A stretch of 64,000 nucleotides of DNA, from positions 71,949,501 through 72,013,500 of the forward strand of contig CM075652.1 of NCBI GenBank assembly GCA_037953625.1. The letters run 5' to 3'. A program made the translations under genes and the position numbers. Below the pieces are notes generated by a model, which worked only from the letters and a program-made list of their open reading frames with translations, did not search any database and was not told the origin of the DNA. Within the stretch, counting starts at the first letter, position 1. Each line of letters begins with the position of its first letter. The stretch comes from Crotalaria pallida (lineage: Eukaryota; Streptophyta; Magnoliopsida; Fabales; Fabaceae). Shown piece by piece: positions 1-12,083 of the stretch.

Positions 1-1468
1 AAAAAATAATCAAAGAAATACTTAAAATAGTTCAGTTGATAGAGTTACATGACATAAAGTGCGAACATCTGGATTCGATTATTGACAACTACACAATTTT
101 TCGCTTCCTCTCTTCGATAAAACTTTGCCTATAAAAAAACAAAGAAATGCACAAACATAATGCAATTAATTTGCATATCAATTATCCAATTTCTGGTTAA
201 GATCAGAGTGGAATTCTCAAATTTATATTAGTTAAGGGTCATGTTAACTAGTGCCTTAATTAAGAGCATTCCTTTAAATAAAAAAAAATAAAAACAAAAA
301 AGGCATGTTTTTATTGAAAAATAGAGTCAAATGTTCTTCGATGTATCAAAAAAGGCATATTTATATTCGAATAGATATATGAGTCCTTTAAATTGTATCT
401 CAGAAAGTTTATTGAAGTAGCATTTTGTTTTTGGGTACGGTCCTGGACACAACCTGTACTCATGAATAATATCACATTGTTTATATAAAAACAAAACTTA
501 AACAATTTCCAATGTTAAAAAATCACTTTAAGCTGCTTAACCAATGCTCGTATGCACAGGTTAAGTTTTCCTTTATTTAAAAGTCTAATCCCTTAAACTA
601 GTAATATGCTTGGTTGAAAGAAAATTTGTTAATCCCATAAACCATCACAGATTTCACAATATCTATCTTGGACATGCATGAGGATTGAATTTGATCTCAC
701 TCAAAAACCCTAATCTCTCAAGCAAGAGCACCAAATATGTCGAGGGTAGTGATCAACTTAATTAAAATAAAGAAGCATTGAACACGAACAAAGTTAAGAT
801 TATGCCAAACACCAACTTCTTTGCTCTTGAATCCCCCCGGGAAGCAAACTTCTGCTTCCACCCTTAGGACTTCTTCACCCATTGCCGCAGTTTAACTCAT
901 CATTAAGTTAAGAATTTTGCAAACAAAATGCTTAAAGAATATTTATTAAGCAATATAAAAGGAGTAAGTCAGTGTTAAAAAATTAAATTCAAGAGTTTTC
1001 ATAATGATAAACTCACAATTCCCTAACACAAAATAAATCTTTTGGCCTTCTTAAAAAATTTAAGACACTTATTAACATTCTACTTAAGTTAAATACTACG
1101 TTCAATAAAAAATGCAGAAAATGAAACTGCCAGTTTGGACAAAATAATAACCAATGAAACTTTGACATCATATCTAATCATATTCATTGTACCATAAGAC
1201 CAAAACCACCGAGTGAGATAACATTAATTTTAAAAGATCATCCAATTCAATTCAAACTTAATCAGTGTTTTGATCTTGCGAACCCAGTCAGTATTGAGTC
1301 ACAAATGAAATAACCCAAAAATTTAAGTGAAGTGAAATAAAATAACTAAGACGAACTCGCAAGATTTAAGTGAAAAACTTTCCGTTGTAGAGAGAAAAAC
1401 CATGGGCAATCAGGAGCAAAATAATTCCACTACGAAAAGGAGAGTACAACAAGTCTTCTAATAATAAT
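1..1468. other. AT-rich intergenic DNA, nothing recognised
   Basis: AT-rich sequence with many stops in all frames. I see no domain, RNA gene or clear repeat termini in this stretch; the short open frame at 311-505 has no recognisable product. Confidence 0.6.
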
Positions 1469-1486
1469 GATGAGTACAACGAGCAA

Positions 1487-1691
1487 CAACCGTTGGCTCA
1501 GTTGATAAGGATTGAATCTAGGGTTATGAGGGATCCCAGGTTCGAATCATACTTATGTGAGGATGGTGTTGGTGGGTAATCTAAAAGTACATTTTTAAGC
1601 ATTATTTGAGTCCCAAAGGTCTTCCCTGACCCTGGTGAGCCCCCGGAGCTCAACTCACCTAAACTTTATAAATTCTCATACAAAAAATATT
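1487..1691 (+). mobile_element. tRNA-derived SINE
   Basis: About 205 bp. The 5' end carries an RNA polymerase III promoter like that of tRNA genes: an A-box-like TTGGCTCAGTTGATAAGG at about 1493-1510 and a B-box CAGGTTCGAATC near 1540-1551. The 3' end is A-rich. It is flanked by an 18-bp direct repeat (1469-1486 and 1692-1709) with one mismatch, beginning GAT and containing AGTACAACGAGCAA, as expected for LINE-assisted SINE insertion. It is non-coding. The family is not identified. Confidence 0.88.
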
Positions 1692-1709
1692 GATAAGTAC
1701 AACGAGCAA

Positions 1710-2573
1710 TATTTTTCTCTCACAAGATACTCTCACAAATGGAAGCAAATAGGCTAAAAGAAAAATCTTTCAAACTCTCACTAATAGTGCATAGAAAAAA
1801 AAAGAGAACAATAACCCATATTTAACTTGTGTGTATGTGAAGCCAAAGTGCTCAAGAAGTGATGCACACATATTACCTCATAGACCATGCATTCTCTTTT
1901 ATAGATAAAATAAGTCGTTGAAGTAAGAGAAGCAGTAGTTGAAGAATGAGGTGAAAGAGTGGATGAAATATTTTTGTTGAATTTGTGTCACCCATTCTTG
2001 ACTTAACAATGTCTTGATGTTTTGATGCTCTCTTTTGAGTTTGCTGCTTTAATTCTTCTTTCCCTTAAAACCATTGATTTATTAAAAAATTTGATGGTTG
2101 AGATTAAAAGTTGAAATAAGATAAATTGTAAAATTGTCTTTTAAAGCAAATAGGAAATGTTGACTTCCATCATATTTTGCAAGATTGTTAAGGTAATAAC
2201 GATGTTGACAGGATAATAAAACGCCATTCATAAGTTAACCTAGATATGGCAATAAGAGTAGTAAGGTGGGGTGGCCGGTGCTGGAATACTAATAGTAGGA
2301 TGAAGAGTTTAAGATCGATGACAGGAATAATGTATTTTCATGAATATCACTTGAAAATAGAATTATTAAAAAATCGATCTTTATTTTAATCAAATGGAGG
2401 ACCTGACCGTTAAGATAAACTTCATCATTCTCTTGTCATTAAATATATTAGTGTTTTACCGAGTGTTTTATGGGGTTGCAAAAAGTTCTATGTAATTGTT
2501 CAATAAAAACATCTCAAATAAGGGTTGCAATGAATATCGTGCAAGTGTTGCCAAAAAGTTGGATGATTTTATG
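1710..2573. other. Intergenic, nothing recognised
   Basis: AT-rich, no supported gene or repeat termini. Confidence 0.5.
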
Positions 2574-2581
2574 GGTGGAGC

Positions 2582-3596
2582 CAGGGTCAATCCTAACATT
2601 GTAGAGGCCTCGAGCAAAATAAAATTAGAGGGGCCTATTTTATCCAAAATTGTTAACTATATATAAGAAATTTTTGCAACATTGCCTCTGAAATATGAAT
2701 TCTTAAAGTATTGTCAATATTCAAACCAACAAGCTTTCACAAAGGCTACAAAATATAATAATATGATACCATGTCAAAATATAAATAAAATAACAAAATT
2801 ATGATTAAAACTATTGAGGGTGCAACATTTTTTTATAAGCAAATAAAGATTTAATTTTATTCCAACACAAGGGACCTATCTAAGCATCATAATACATATG
2901 AACCTCACCTTCTATGAAAAATTTGAACATGTGTACACAATCATGTGCTCAAATAGACCAAAACCAACCAAGAACAAAATGCATGAGTCTACTTCACGAG
3001 AATGTGAAACAATAGTTACAATTCAAAAGCGACAGAAAACAAATGACACCAACACTGCCTACCAAGACATTACTAGGCATTACTATTGTGGGTGCAACTA
3101 GATTCACTTGAATGTATTATCAAAATTTATCGCATAAAATAGTAGTAAAATTCGAAGAAATATACATAATTGTATCATTTTTTTTTTTAATTTTATGTTC
3201 AAGCATTACTCTTTGTTAAAATAAATTTATCACTTCTAATTTTTAAACATCTCAAATTAGAAAATCAATTAAAGTGGGTCAAAGGAACAAACTAGTATTC
3301 ATATATACTTACTTATTACTAGTTAATAGTTACATGCCCAATAAAAAAATTAAACTAAATAAAAAAAGAGGCTTAAAGGTGGGATGAGAATGAGAGTCGA
3401 ACCCAAGACCTCCACCATGCAGGGCTAGCCACAATGCTAGAAGACTCAAAGCAACTAACCCAATCATGGTGCAATAACAAAATACATATATAAATGTTTA
3501 ACTAAGTCAATTTTTTTTTAAAAAAAATTTGGGGCCCCTAAATCTCATGGGTCCTAGACTTGCGCCCCTCAAGGCCTAGGTGCAAGGCCGGCCCTG
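2582..3596. mobile_element. Non-autonomous hAT element
   Basis: 1015 bp bounded by an exact 8-bp duplication GGTGGAGC (2574-2581 and 3597-3604), the size typical of hAT transposons. The ends are imperfect inverted repeats starting CAGGGTCAATCC at the left and CAGGGCCGGCCTTG (reverse complement) at the right, followed by related GAGGCCTCGAG and TAGGCCTTGAG blocks. No transposase ORF is visible; the short open frame at 2898-3101 matches nothing I know. The interior is AT-rich with a GTTCGACTC box near 3386-3402 on the minus strand. Confidence 0.88.
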
Positions 3597-3604
3597 GGTG
3601 GAGC

Positions 3605-4059
3605 TCTTCTAAATTACAGCCTGAGTCATAGAGAAACTAAAGTCGAACTTGCATCGTAAATGAACTAAATTTCATGACCCTCGACTAAATTTTGATACTA
3701 ATCCAGACCAATAATCTAGTCACAAGGCCCACGCCATTCACAAAATAATAACTTTTGTCTTATATGAAGAATTCTGCATAAAAGACAAACAGATGTGTAT
3801 CTAGATATCAATTCTGGATGTACATATAACACTTCTTTGAGAAAAAACACAAATTGAAGTGAGGATAGCAAAGTCATCCCTCAAAAGGAAAAAGGATGGT
3901 TATCAATCGAGGGTTTAGGTGTTGAATAATAGAAATTGGTAATAAAGAAAGGGTGGGTGATGATGGTAGCTAGTTTGGGTGGAGAAAAATAATAGGTTTT
4001 TATCACATGAAGTGGGAAATTAGGGAAGAATGGAATGAAGGCAATTTTTAATTTTTTTC
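3605..4059. other. Intergenic, nothing recognised
   Basis: No supported feature between the hAT duplication and the next fold-back element. Confidence 0.5.
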
Positions 4060-4739
4060 TGTAAAACTATTCATTTGGTTCATTTTTTTTATTAATTTGT
4101 TTCAAAATGGTTCCTCAATTTTTTTTGTTTTATTTTGGTCCTTTAACTTGATTGTTTATCTTAATTTGATTCATAACGTTAGTTTTTAGCATATTCTAAT
4201 AAAAAATTTCATTGAAAAGTAGAATATCCGGTTAAAACAACATATTATTTTAATCACTTTAGCGAAATATTCTATTGGTGTAATACCCTGTGATTAATTA
4301 CCCTTAATTCCCCTTATACTAAAATACGAACTTAAAAATTCATTTTTATTATATTAAAATCACCCGTCAAACGGACGGAGTTTTGTCTGTTTTTCGGACT
4401 TTCCAAAATTTAACCTGTATAAACCATTTTCAAATAAACAACTAATAGCCAGCAGAGCTTCAGATTATATTTCTAAATCATATCAAGGCCCCATGGGCTC
4501 CAAATATATCAGAGTAATAGCGGAAAATACTAAGTTTGAATATCATAACCAAAACATATAACTTTGTCAAAATAAAACATCCTAAGCCTCACTTAAAATA
4601 TGAATAACAAATTTTACATCAAAATAGTGTAGGAGGCTTAAGTTCATAATATTCTTCCATATCCCATAATAACCCTACTTTCCCTGTAAGGGAAAGTACT
4701 CCTGCTCGACCGGGGGTTGTGCCAACTCAATCTCCATAC

Positions 4740-6505
4740 CTGAAAATGTAAGGGAGTGAGCATTGTACATGAAATAGAAGGCAGTTTCTAACTAGACATA
4801 ACAACCTACTAGGTCAAGCACAATTAGCAAGTAAGCATATATTCACATATTACACACCATACTCATTTCATTATTTCCATACTCATTATTTATTTCACAT
4901 TTCCATTTTCATTATTCCATTTCAACATCCATTTCCATTATTCATTTCAACATCCATTTCCTTTACTTTTTATTCTTTTCACATACTTACTTTATTTCGG
5001 TACATCACCTCAAATCAGAGGCCAACGTACCAATTTTCATTCATCACATTTATCACCTCAAAACAGAGGCCCTCATACTTTTCCTTATTTAAATTATGTG
5101 TCCCTCAAGTCAGAGGTCAACACTCCAATTTCTTAATTCACGGTGTGTCTCTCAGGTCAGAGGTCAACACACCAATACACATTTCATCCGGTGTCCCTCA
5201 GGTCAGAGGTCAACACCCATTCACTTTAATTCATCTAGTGTCCCTCAGGTCAGAGGTCAACACCCATTCATTTTATTTCCTTTCGTGCCCCTCAGGTCAG
5301 AGGTCAACACACACTTTCATTTTAATTCATCCGGTGTCCCTCAGGTCAGAGGTCAACACTTTATTACTTTAATTCATTTTGTGCCCCTCATAACAGAGGT
5401 CAGCCTAATCATCACTTTCCATTAATCGTCACCTCAAATCATAGGCCAACGCACTTATCACATTTTCATTTACCATTACCTCACATCAGAGACCAAATCA
5501 TACTTTCATCTTCTTACACAAACAATTATAACATATACATTTGCTCATTCATACGATATCCACATTCTTAACACAATTAAATACAATGGCACACATTCAA
5601 CACCTAATCATTCTCATCATAAACCATTTATCACAAGTTAAGGAATGCCACCTCGAAATAGAGGCCAACATATATACCACATTCTCAATATTCAGCGCCT
5701 CATTTCAGAGGCCAAGAATTATTCACTTTCTTGTTCAATCAATTTTAACACATTTAAATACAACAACACACATTCCACAACTAATTATTCATGTAATCAC
5801 CTTATTCATTTCCTTTCTCAGTTATCACAATCATACCAAATAGTATTCTCTTTCATAGTCCAACATTTATATTACACTTCATCTCAAGTTACATATTTCA
5901 CCTTCTTACCTATTTGCTTTATCACCACATAATAAAATCACCTTTTACTTTTTGTTTACACAAAATCATTTGCTTCCATATCCGATATTCACAAGTTCAA
6001 TTCATAAGCCATGACCTTTGTTCACAATTGACAATATTTAACATTTAAACTCATTTAGCATTTAGGTACAAACACGCACATTCATCACATATAGTCGTTT
6101 CCATTCCATTTTTTTCTTCCTATATCAATTTACTCCATAGCACCTACGTTTACTTGCAACATCAATCAATTATTATTTTATCCACAACTTGACAATTAAA
6201 CCAATAATCATAAAAATCATTTATGTCAACTTCACTTTCACATTACCCAATTTCTCATGTACTTCAATATAATCATTAACCAAATTTCATTTATCAAATA
6301 ATTCATTCTTATATTATTGGGTTTTCTTTTCCTAGCCTTAACATCCAATCATCATGCACATTTAATTAATTAGAATTTCATATTCAATAACCTAGGGATT
6401 TATAATCTAATGTTCTCCCCTAACACATAACCCTAACAAGCATTATATACTAACTAGAACCTACTCCCTAGAACAAGGCAAAGCTCACCATATCCACTCC
6501 CTTAC
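4740..6505 (-). other. Predicted LTR intron of F
   Basis: On the minus strand the donor is TTAAG|GTAAGGGA (GT at 6505-6504) and the acceptor ACATTTTCAG|GTATGG (AG at 4741-4740), giving a 1766-nt intron. The prediction rests on matching sites at equivalent places in LTRs E, B, G and C. Confidence 0.55.
5008..5485 (-). repeat. Tandem array of about 47-bp units in LTR F
   Basis: About ten units around CCTCAGGTCAGAGGTCAACAC, with degenerate relatives CACCTCAAATCAGAGGCCA at both edges and further copies to about 5715. Each unit has partly complementary halves (GTGT...CTC and GAG...ACAC), so a weak hairpin is possible. Because the unit length is close to a multiple of three in places, spurious ORFs appear in two frames at 5096-5425; these are not genes. 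Confidence 0.85.
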
Positions 6506-6904
6506 CTTAACCAAAGAGAGGGAAAGTGGAAGAACCTAAGCCTTCGCTCCGCACGCTCCCAAAACAAAGAGCTCCAACGCACGAAGGTAACGAGAGTGAT
6601 GATAATCTTCCCTAAATCAAAGGAATGGGATGAGGATGAAATTATTGCCCCATTTCAAGAGGAAATTCGAATTTCCCCAAAGAAGGGAAAGAGAGAGAGC
6701 AAATCCAAATTAGAGAGAGAGGAACTTCAAGAATCATGAATACTTACTTGGAGAAACAAGGAGGGACTTGATAATGGACCTTGGAGTGATTCCCTTAAGG
6801 TTTGGTGGATTTGGGATGAGAGGTTTTGTGCCCTAGAGAGAGAAATTCCGAGTTCTTTGGCAAAAATCACGCGTGAAATGCTTTTATTTTTTTCCACTGC
6901 AGGG

Positions 6905-6990
6905 TCGTTTAATCGATTATTAATCGATTAAGGGTTTCAAACATTCTGGACTTAATCGATTAAGCTGCAACTTAATCGATTAAGTTGCAG
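6905..6990. promoter_or_regulatory. TAATCGATTA palindromes in LTR F U3
   Basis: Four copies of the 10-bp palindrome TAATCGATTA at 6910, 6921, 6953 and 6973. The last pair is 20 bp apart centre to centre. They lie about 290-360 bp from the sense start of the LTR, where U3 promoter sites would be. Confidence 0.6.
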
Positions 6991-7412
6991 GATTTTCAGC
7001 ACCCCGACTTTGGATGGTCATAACTTCTTCGTTACCCGTTGGATCTTCCTCAAATTTTAAAGCAAGCTTCCCTACATACCAATCTTCACATCCAACGGTG
7101 GAATTTGTGTTTAGAGTTGTAAATCTTTTATTTTGAATTTCCTAATATCCTATGTTGTTAACCCTAAATCAAGCCTTCAAACCACTAGTTTCAACTCCAT
7201 ATCATTACTTCCTTCACTTTAGGCTTGACCCATCATCAATTATACTAGGAATTAAATTTGGGATGTTACAATTGGAATATGCTAAGAAACTAATGTTAGT
7301 GATTTAATTGAAACAAACAATCAAGTTAAGAGATTAAAATGAGACCAAAAATTGACAAAGGACCATTTTGAAACAAATAAATAAAATAAGGGATCAAATC
7401 AGCAGTTTTGTC

Positions 7413-8016
7413 TTTTTTTTTAATAAATGTCACAAATGAAAAGTTGGAGATCTAGAGACAAGCTTTGAAAGCCCGTGATTTTCACTGAAATAGAATACAA
7501 AGTATATAAAGCGTAAAATTAAAAGACGACGAACTAATTCTAGCTAAGTCGTAAAAATTGTACACCTTACAATTAGTCATATGGTTTGAGTATATTCGTT
7601 GTATCATACCTGATGATAGGGAAAAAGAGGATAATATTAACCATAGGATTTAATGAGGTTGATGAAATGGAGGAGTTCTTTGGGCAACATTTATGATAGT
7701 AAAGTACCATTAAACCTCAAGGGATAATTTTAGCCCACATCTAAGTGTTATACTAGACTAAATCTTAGGAATATACAATAACTTGTTTTTAATCAAGTGT
7801 TGTGTGAAAGTGGGGAGGATGAAAAATGAGTGTGACAAAAACGAAAGGATTGAGGTTTGGGAGAAGAGTGCTGAATGACAATGAGAAGAATGAAGACTTT
7901 GAGGTTTGGGGATGTTGAATGAGTGTAGGGTTTCGAGGTTGAGGTTTATGGAATAGTATGGGCTTTAAAGGAATTGAGGAAAAAATATAAATAAAGTGCA
8001 TTTTGAGATTTTTATG
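7413..8016. other. Intergenic, nothing recognised
   Basis: No supported gene. The open frame on the minus strand near 7789-8058 is low-complexity, rich in F, L and P, and overlaps the next fold-back arm. Confidence 0.5.
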
Positions 8017-8899
8017 AGTTTTGGAATTTAATCCCCAAAAATTATTTCTAAACCCCATTTTTTAATTTTATTCCAAGATTATCGCTCTCATTCTAAATTT
8101 CTTTCCTTCTCTCATTTTCTTCCTCTAACCTTAAACTCCATAATTACCACCACCATCATCAAATCCCAAACCTCATTGATTTTAGTCAGATTCAACCATG
8201 CATTAGGGTTTAGGTAATTTTTTGGGGTTTAGCGTTTTATGTCAGTGTCATTGAAATCTATTCTCATTCTTCCTCTTCCTGTTGAACTTGAAACCAACCT
8301 ATGACCTACCCACTCACTCATTTCTTAAGAAGTTTTCAACTTTGTTATTGGATATGACATTCTCATCATATTAGTCTCTCAAATGCGAGCCCACTAAACC
8401 CTTTTGCAAAAGTTAAAAGGTTTTTCTTTCTTCTTTCTCTTTCGCTTTCATTTTCACCTTTTCTTTTTAAAAATTTGAACCATAATTAAATCTACGAATT
8501 TACTCACTGTAACACCCTCACATTAATTTAGTTAAATTAGAGTTTTAGGAAAATTGGTACTTGAAAATTTCTTTTTAAATTAAAATACTTATGAATATTT
8601 TTCCGGAAAAACGGACAGAGTTTCCACTGTTTTTCGGACTTTACCAAAATTTCCTGTTTTGTACCTGATCAGCCAGATTAATTTAAACAAGAAAACTTAT
8701 AAATTATACAGACATCTTACAACTAAAGCCCGGTTTTACAAAATAATACAAGTTTCAGGGCTTACTTAGCAAATTGTAGTTAATCCAAAATACTAATCAA
8801 AATATAGTTATCTATGTCCACTCATGCTATTATAAATACACTCCACGTGGTAGAATGAATCCTGCTTGGCCTGTGACAATGTAAACCTTGCTTCTGTAC

Positions 8900-10398
8900 C
8901 TGAAAAAAATAACTGGAAAAGGGGTAGCAATTACGCAGAACTTAAGGGAAGTAAACCCTCAATAAAATAGTGATGAACAAAGTCTAACCAACTTATAATA
9001 ATCATAACATTCACAACAACATTCATTTCATTAAATTCCCCATTTATTCAACTCTTATTATTCTTTTCTTCATTTTCGTATTCTTATTTCTCTTTTCTTT
9101 TTAACACTTTCTTTTCATATACTCACTTTATTTCAGTGCAACACCTCAAAACAGAGGCCCTCTTAATTTTCCTTATTTAAATTATGTGTCCCTCAGGTCA
9201 GAGGTCAACACTTAATCATTTTATTTCATTTTGTGTCCCTCGGGTCAGAGGTCAACACTTAATCATTTTATTTCATTTTGTGTCCCTCAGGTCAGAGGTC
9301 AACACTCCATTTGTACTTCACCTCCACGCAGGAAGGTACCTCATACAGGTTGGCCTATGGGTACTTCACCTCCACACCGGAAGGTACCTCATACCATTGT
9401 ACTTCACCTCCACACCGGAAGGTACCTCATACCATCGTACTTCACCTCCACACCGGAAGGTACCTCATACAGATTGGCCTATGGGTACTTCACCTCCACA
9501 CCGGAAGGTACCTCATACCATCGTACTTCACCTCCACACCGGAAGGTACCTCATACCATCGTACTTCACCTCCACACCGGAAGGTACCTCATACAATTTG
9601 GCCGGTGGGTACTTCACCTCCACACTAGAAGGTACCTCATACCACCACTAAACAATTATAAATCTTTAAATCTTTGAATTTCGTTTCCAATTATTTCATT
9701 TGTTCCAATCTCATGGGTTTCATCAATTAAATCATACCATTATATTTTTCACTCTCAAAGAGTCATTCATATCTATTCCAACCAACATATTAATGATCAT
9801 CCATGAGTTTAGGGCTCAACATAATTTAGCACAACATTCACCACGTAATCAAATCTCATATTCCCATGTAAGTCCAACATACAAATCACTACACTTTTAT
9901 GAATAATCACAAATTAACATAATTACTAATTATCAATACATTTTAATAAATCTAACCAACTCACACAACATACACTTAGCATACCAATTTCAAGTTTGCA
10001 TATATTTAAATTTTCCCCCAGACTCATACTTATACTTAAAAATCTTCCCTTTATCACTTAATTATTATACGAAGCAATACATATCCCATTTATCATTTCT
10101 AAGTTTATGTTCACTCTCCTTCCACATTAATAACCAACATCACATACACGTCATCATAAACACATATATTCACAATTGCATATTCTCGTATAATTCATCA
10201 AACGTTAACTTCCAATAATCATGGCATGCTTTTAAAATTATAATTAATTATTGAGAGGTTCTATTTTTCCCTAAACTATTATCCTTTGGTATCACTAATT
10301 ACCCTAAGGCTCAATAGTATACGTATTCTTCTACACTTAATCATCACTACCAATATCCCAGAATTTATCCCCTAAGCCAGGTAAAAGTCCCCTCTTAC
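8900..10398 (-). other. Predicted LTR intron of G
   Basis: Minus-strand donor CAGAG|GTAAGAGG (GT at 10398-10397) and acceptor with a strong pyrimidine run, TTTTTTTCAG|GTAC (AG at 8901-8900); 1499 nt. The exon 2 start GTACAGAAGCAAGG resembles that of LTR E (GTACTAAAGCAAGG). Confidence 0.6.
9141..9648 (-). repeat. Two adjoining tandem arrays in LTR G
   Basis: Three full 47-bp units of the CAGGTCAGAGGTCAACAC type plus one variant (9141-9305) are followed by eight units of about 38-45 bp around CTTCACCTCCACACCGGAAG (9315-9648). In the second type GGTACTTC and GAAGGTACC are complementary around a 12-nt loop. Overlapping frames of 116-155 codons across this array are repeat artefacts. Confidence 0.88.
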
Positions 10399-11335
10399 CT
10401 CTGGGTTTCAATAGAATCTGATTTGCGGCTCAGCGGGGGAGATCCTGCTTCGGCTTATCCCGATTCCAAGAAAATTCGCCAATCTGACCCGGCTCACATC
10501 GAATAGGTCCAAACCCAACAGTGACAACTACGGCTTACCCGACCGGCGTCGGTTCGATTCACAGCGCAACACCAAGCAAAGAGTTAAACCCCAATCTTCG
10601 ATCCCAGTGATGGTGACGTTAACGTTGATGGCGGTTCGATTCGAATTCCACAACCGTGGCCGATAGCAGTGACAAAGTCGGTTCGGTTCTCGGTTTGACC
10701 CGGTTGAGATCGAATAACCATCAACACAGCCACCCTAGCAAGACAAGAGGCTGGTGGTTCGTCCATGGTGATGCTAATCGATCTTGGGGCGCCAACAAGG
10801 AGCACGAGAGCGAAACCACGAGTGGTCCCAAATCCACAGTTTGCATCACAATTAGTGGAAGAGAACGAGGGAGGAAGCGACGGTTCGGGCAGGAGGTAGG
10901 GAGCGTGGCTTCGCCGTCAATGGTTGCTGGTGCGCGGCGGTGCGAAGAAGTAGGGTGGTTCGCGAGCCACTCCCTTGGCTGGCGGCGTCTGCACGAACCA
11001 GGGAAGGGAGAGCGGCGGCTGGCTTGCGGTTTTGCGACTGTAGAGGGAGGGAGGACACGATGGCGGCTGGCCCGGCAGTGGAGGCGGTGGCTTTTTGCGA
11101 CCCCCGGTGGAAGCAAGTCGCGAATCGCGACTGAGGAGGGAGAAGAGGCGTCGCGAGCTTGAGGGAGAAGAGTTCAGCAACGGGCTCGACAGCGGCTAGG
11201 CTCGGCGGCGACGATCCAGGGGCGAGGGAGAGTTGAAGCGCCTGAGGGAGAGAGGTGGGGTTAGGGCCGGCGTGGGTTCTCATACCAAAGAAGAAGAAGA
11301 AGGTGGGGAGGGGGTATTCGAACCCCTTCCTCTTT

Positions 11336-11393
11336 TTTTTTTTTTAATTGTATTTTATTTATTATTATTATTATTATTATTTTTCTTTTTCTT

Positions 11394-11425
<32 letters not shown>
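11336..11425 (+). repeat. T-rich and (TTA)n simple repeat
   Basis: A T tract followed by two runs of ATT/TTA trinucleotides near the sense start of LTR G. Confidence 0.9.
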
Positions 11426-12083
11426 CTTGTGTTAGTATGATTTAAATCACTAATACCATTTTTATTTATTTGTTTATTGTAAATCTCAAAAAATACTAAT
11501 AATAAAATGTAAGCATTTAGTAAGTACTTATATAAAATTATCAAGTTAAGAATCTTAAAATTCTTAAAACAAGTTCAACCTTTAAAATGTCAAAATATAT
11601 TAAAGTATAGAAAGTATGCTTTTCAGATAGTATAATTATTTTTAACATTTTAATTGAATTAATCACTTAGCCATATCACTAATCAATTAGTCAGCGCTAT
11701 TTTTTCCTTTTATTATTCTTTTTACGTTTAGAATTAAAAATGGGGATGTTACACTCACAGTTTCCCTTCTTATCAGTGTAAGAAGAAAGTTTTCAAGCTG
11801 ACTGAGTCCTAAGATGCTCTTCGCAAAGCCATCAACATTCAAAACCTAGCTATAGGGTGATTTTAGTCAGATGGATTGGCAAATTTGGTGGTTTGGGATT
11901 AGGGGATGATGGCAGTTATAGGGTTTAATGGTAGTGATTATAGGGTTTAGGGTTTGGAAAAAAAAAAGACGAGAGTTGGGGTTTAAAAGACTGGTTTTGT
12001 AACTACGGATATTTTAGTTATTTTGACAATAAAAATGGATTTTAAGAATAATATATGGGGATTAAATTACAAAACCTTTTTTA

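Larger units (their letters stand above)
4279..7270 (-). mobile_element. Solo LTR F, Tekay/Del-type Ty3/gypsy
   Basis: 2992 bp. It starts TGTAATACCC and ends GGGATGTTACA on the plus strand, flanked by exact 5-bp duplications ATTGG (4274-4278, 7271-7275). The sense strand is minus: there it begins TGTAACATCCC and shows a GTAAG donor and a TTTTCAG acceptor in the same order as LTRs E, B and C. No internal domain remains, so it is the product of LTR-LTR recombination. The chromovirus assignment is by likeness of ends and layout to B and C. Confidence 0.88.
4060..7412. mobile_element. MULE-like fold-back MITE, split by solo LTR F
   Basis: The left arm (4060-4273) and right arm (7276-7412) are long inverted repeats of each other. 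Shared blocks include TTGTTTCAAAATGG, TTAACTTGATTGTTT and TTAGCATATTC. The outer ends read TGTAAAACT and GACAAAACT. Both flanks are T-rich, so a 9-bp duplication cannot be judged. The element was whole before solo LTR F landed in its centre, as F's 5-bp duplication ATTGG shows. No coding sequence. Confidence 0.75.
8508..11753 (-). mobile_element. Solo LTR G, Tekay/Del-type Ty3/gypsy
   Basis: 3246 bp, TGTAACACCC to GGGATGTTACA, with exact 5-bp duplications CTCAC (8503-8507, 11754-11758). The sense strand is minus. It shares the unit CCTCAGGTCAGAGGTCAACAC with LTR F, so F and G are related families. A GC-rich segment (about 10420-11290) occupies the place of exon 1 and upstream sequence and opens reading frames on both strands; none has a recognisable domain. 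Confidence 0.88.
8017..12076. mobile_element. Diverged fold-back element, split by solo LTR G
   Basis: The left arm (about 8017-8230) and right arm (about 11860-12076) are diverged inverted repeats. The outer blocks read GTTTTGGAATTTAATCCCC and, reversed, GGTTTTGTAATTTAATCCCC. Inner shared blocks include ATCCCAAACC and TAGTCAGAT relatives. No clean target duplication is seen. Solo LTR G lies between the arms. Probably an old MULE-like fold-back. Confidence 0.55.

Noticed and set aside
3386..3402. tRNA-like GTTCGACTC box on the minus strand
   Set aside because: No cloverleaf and no A box at the right distance; treated as part of the hAT element.
5096..5425. ORF of 109 codons
   Set aside because: Read-through of the 47-bp tandem array in LTR F.
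9184..9677. Overlapping ORFs of 116-155 codons in different frames
   Set aside because: They arise because the tandem units lack stops; the same repeat reads through in three frames with no domain.
10584..11283. Several ORFs on both strands
   Set aside because: GC-rich segment of LTR G; no recognisable domain and no strand preference.
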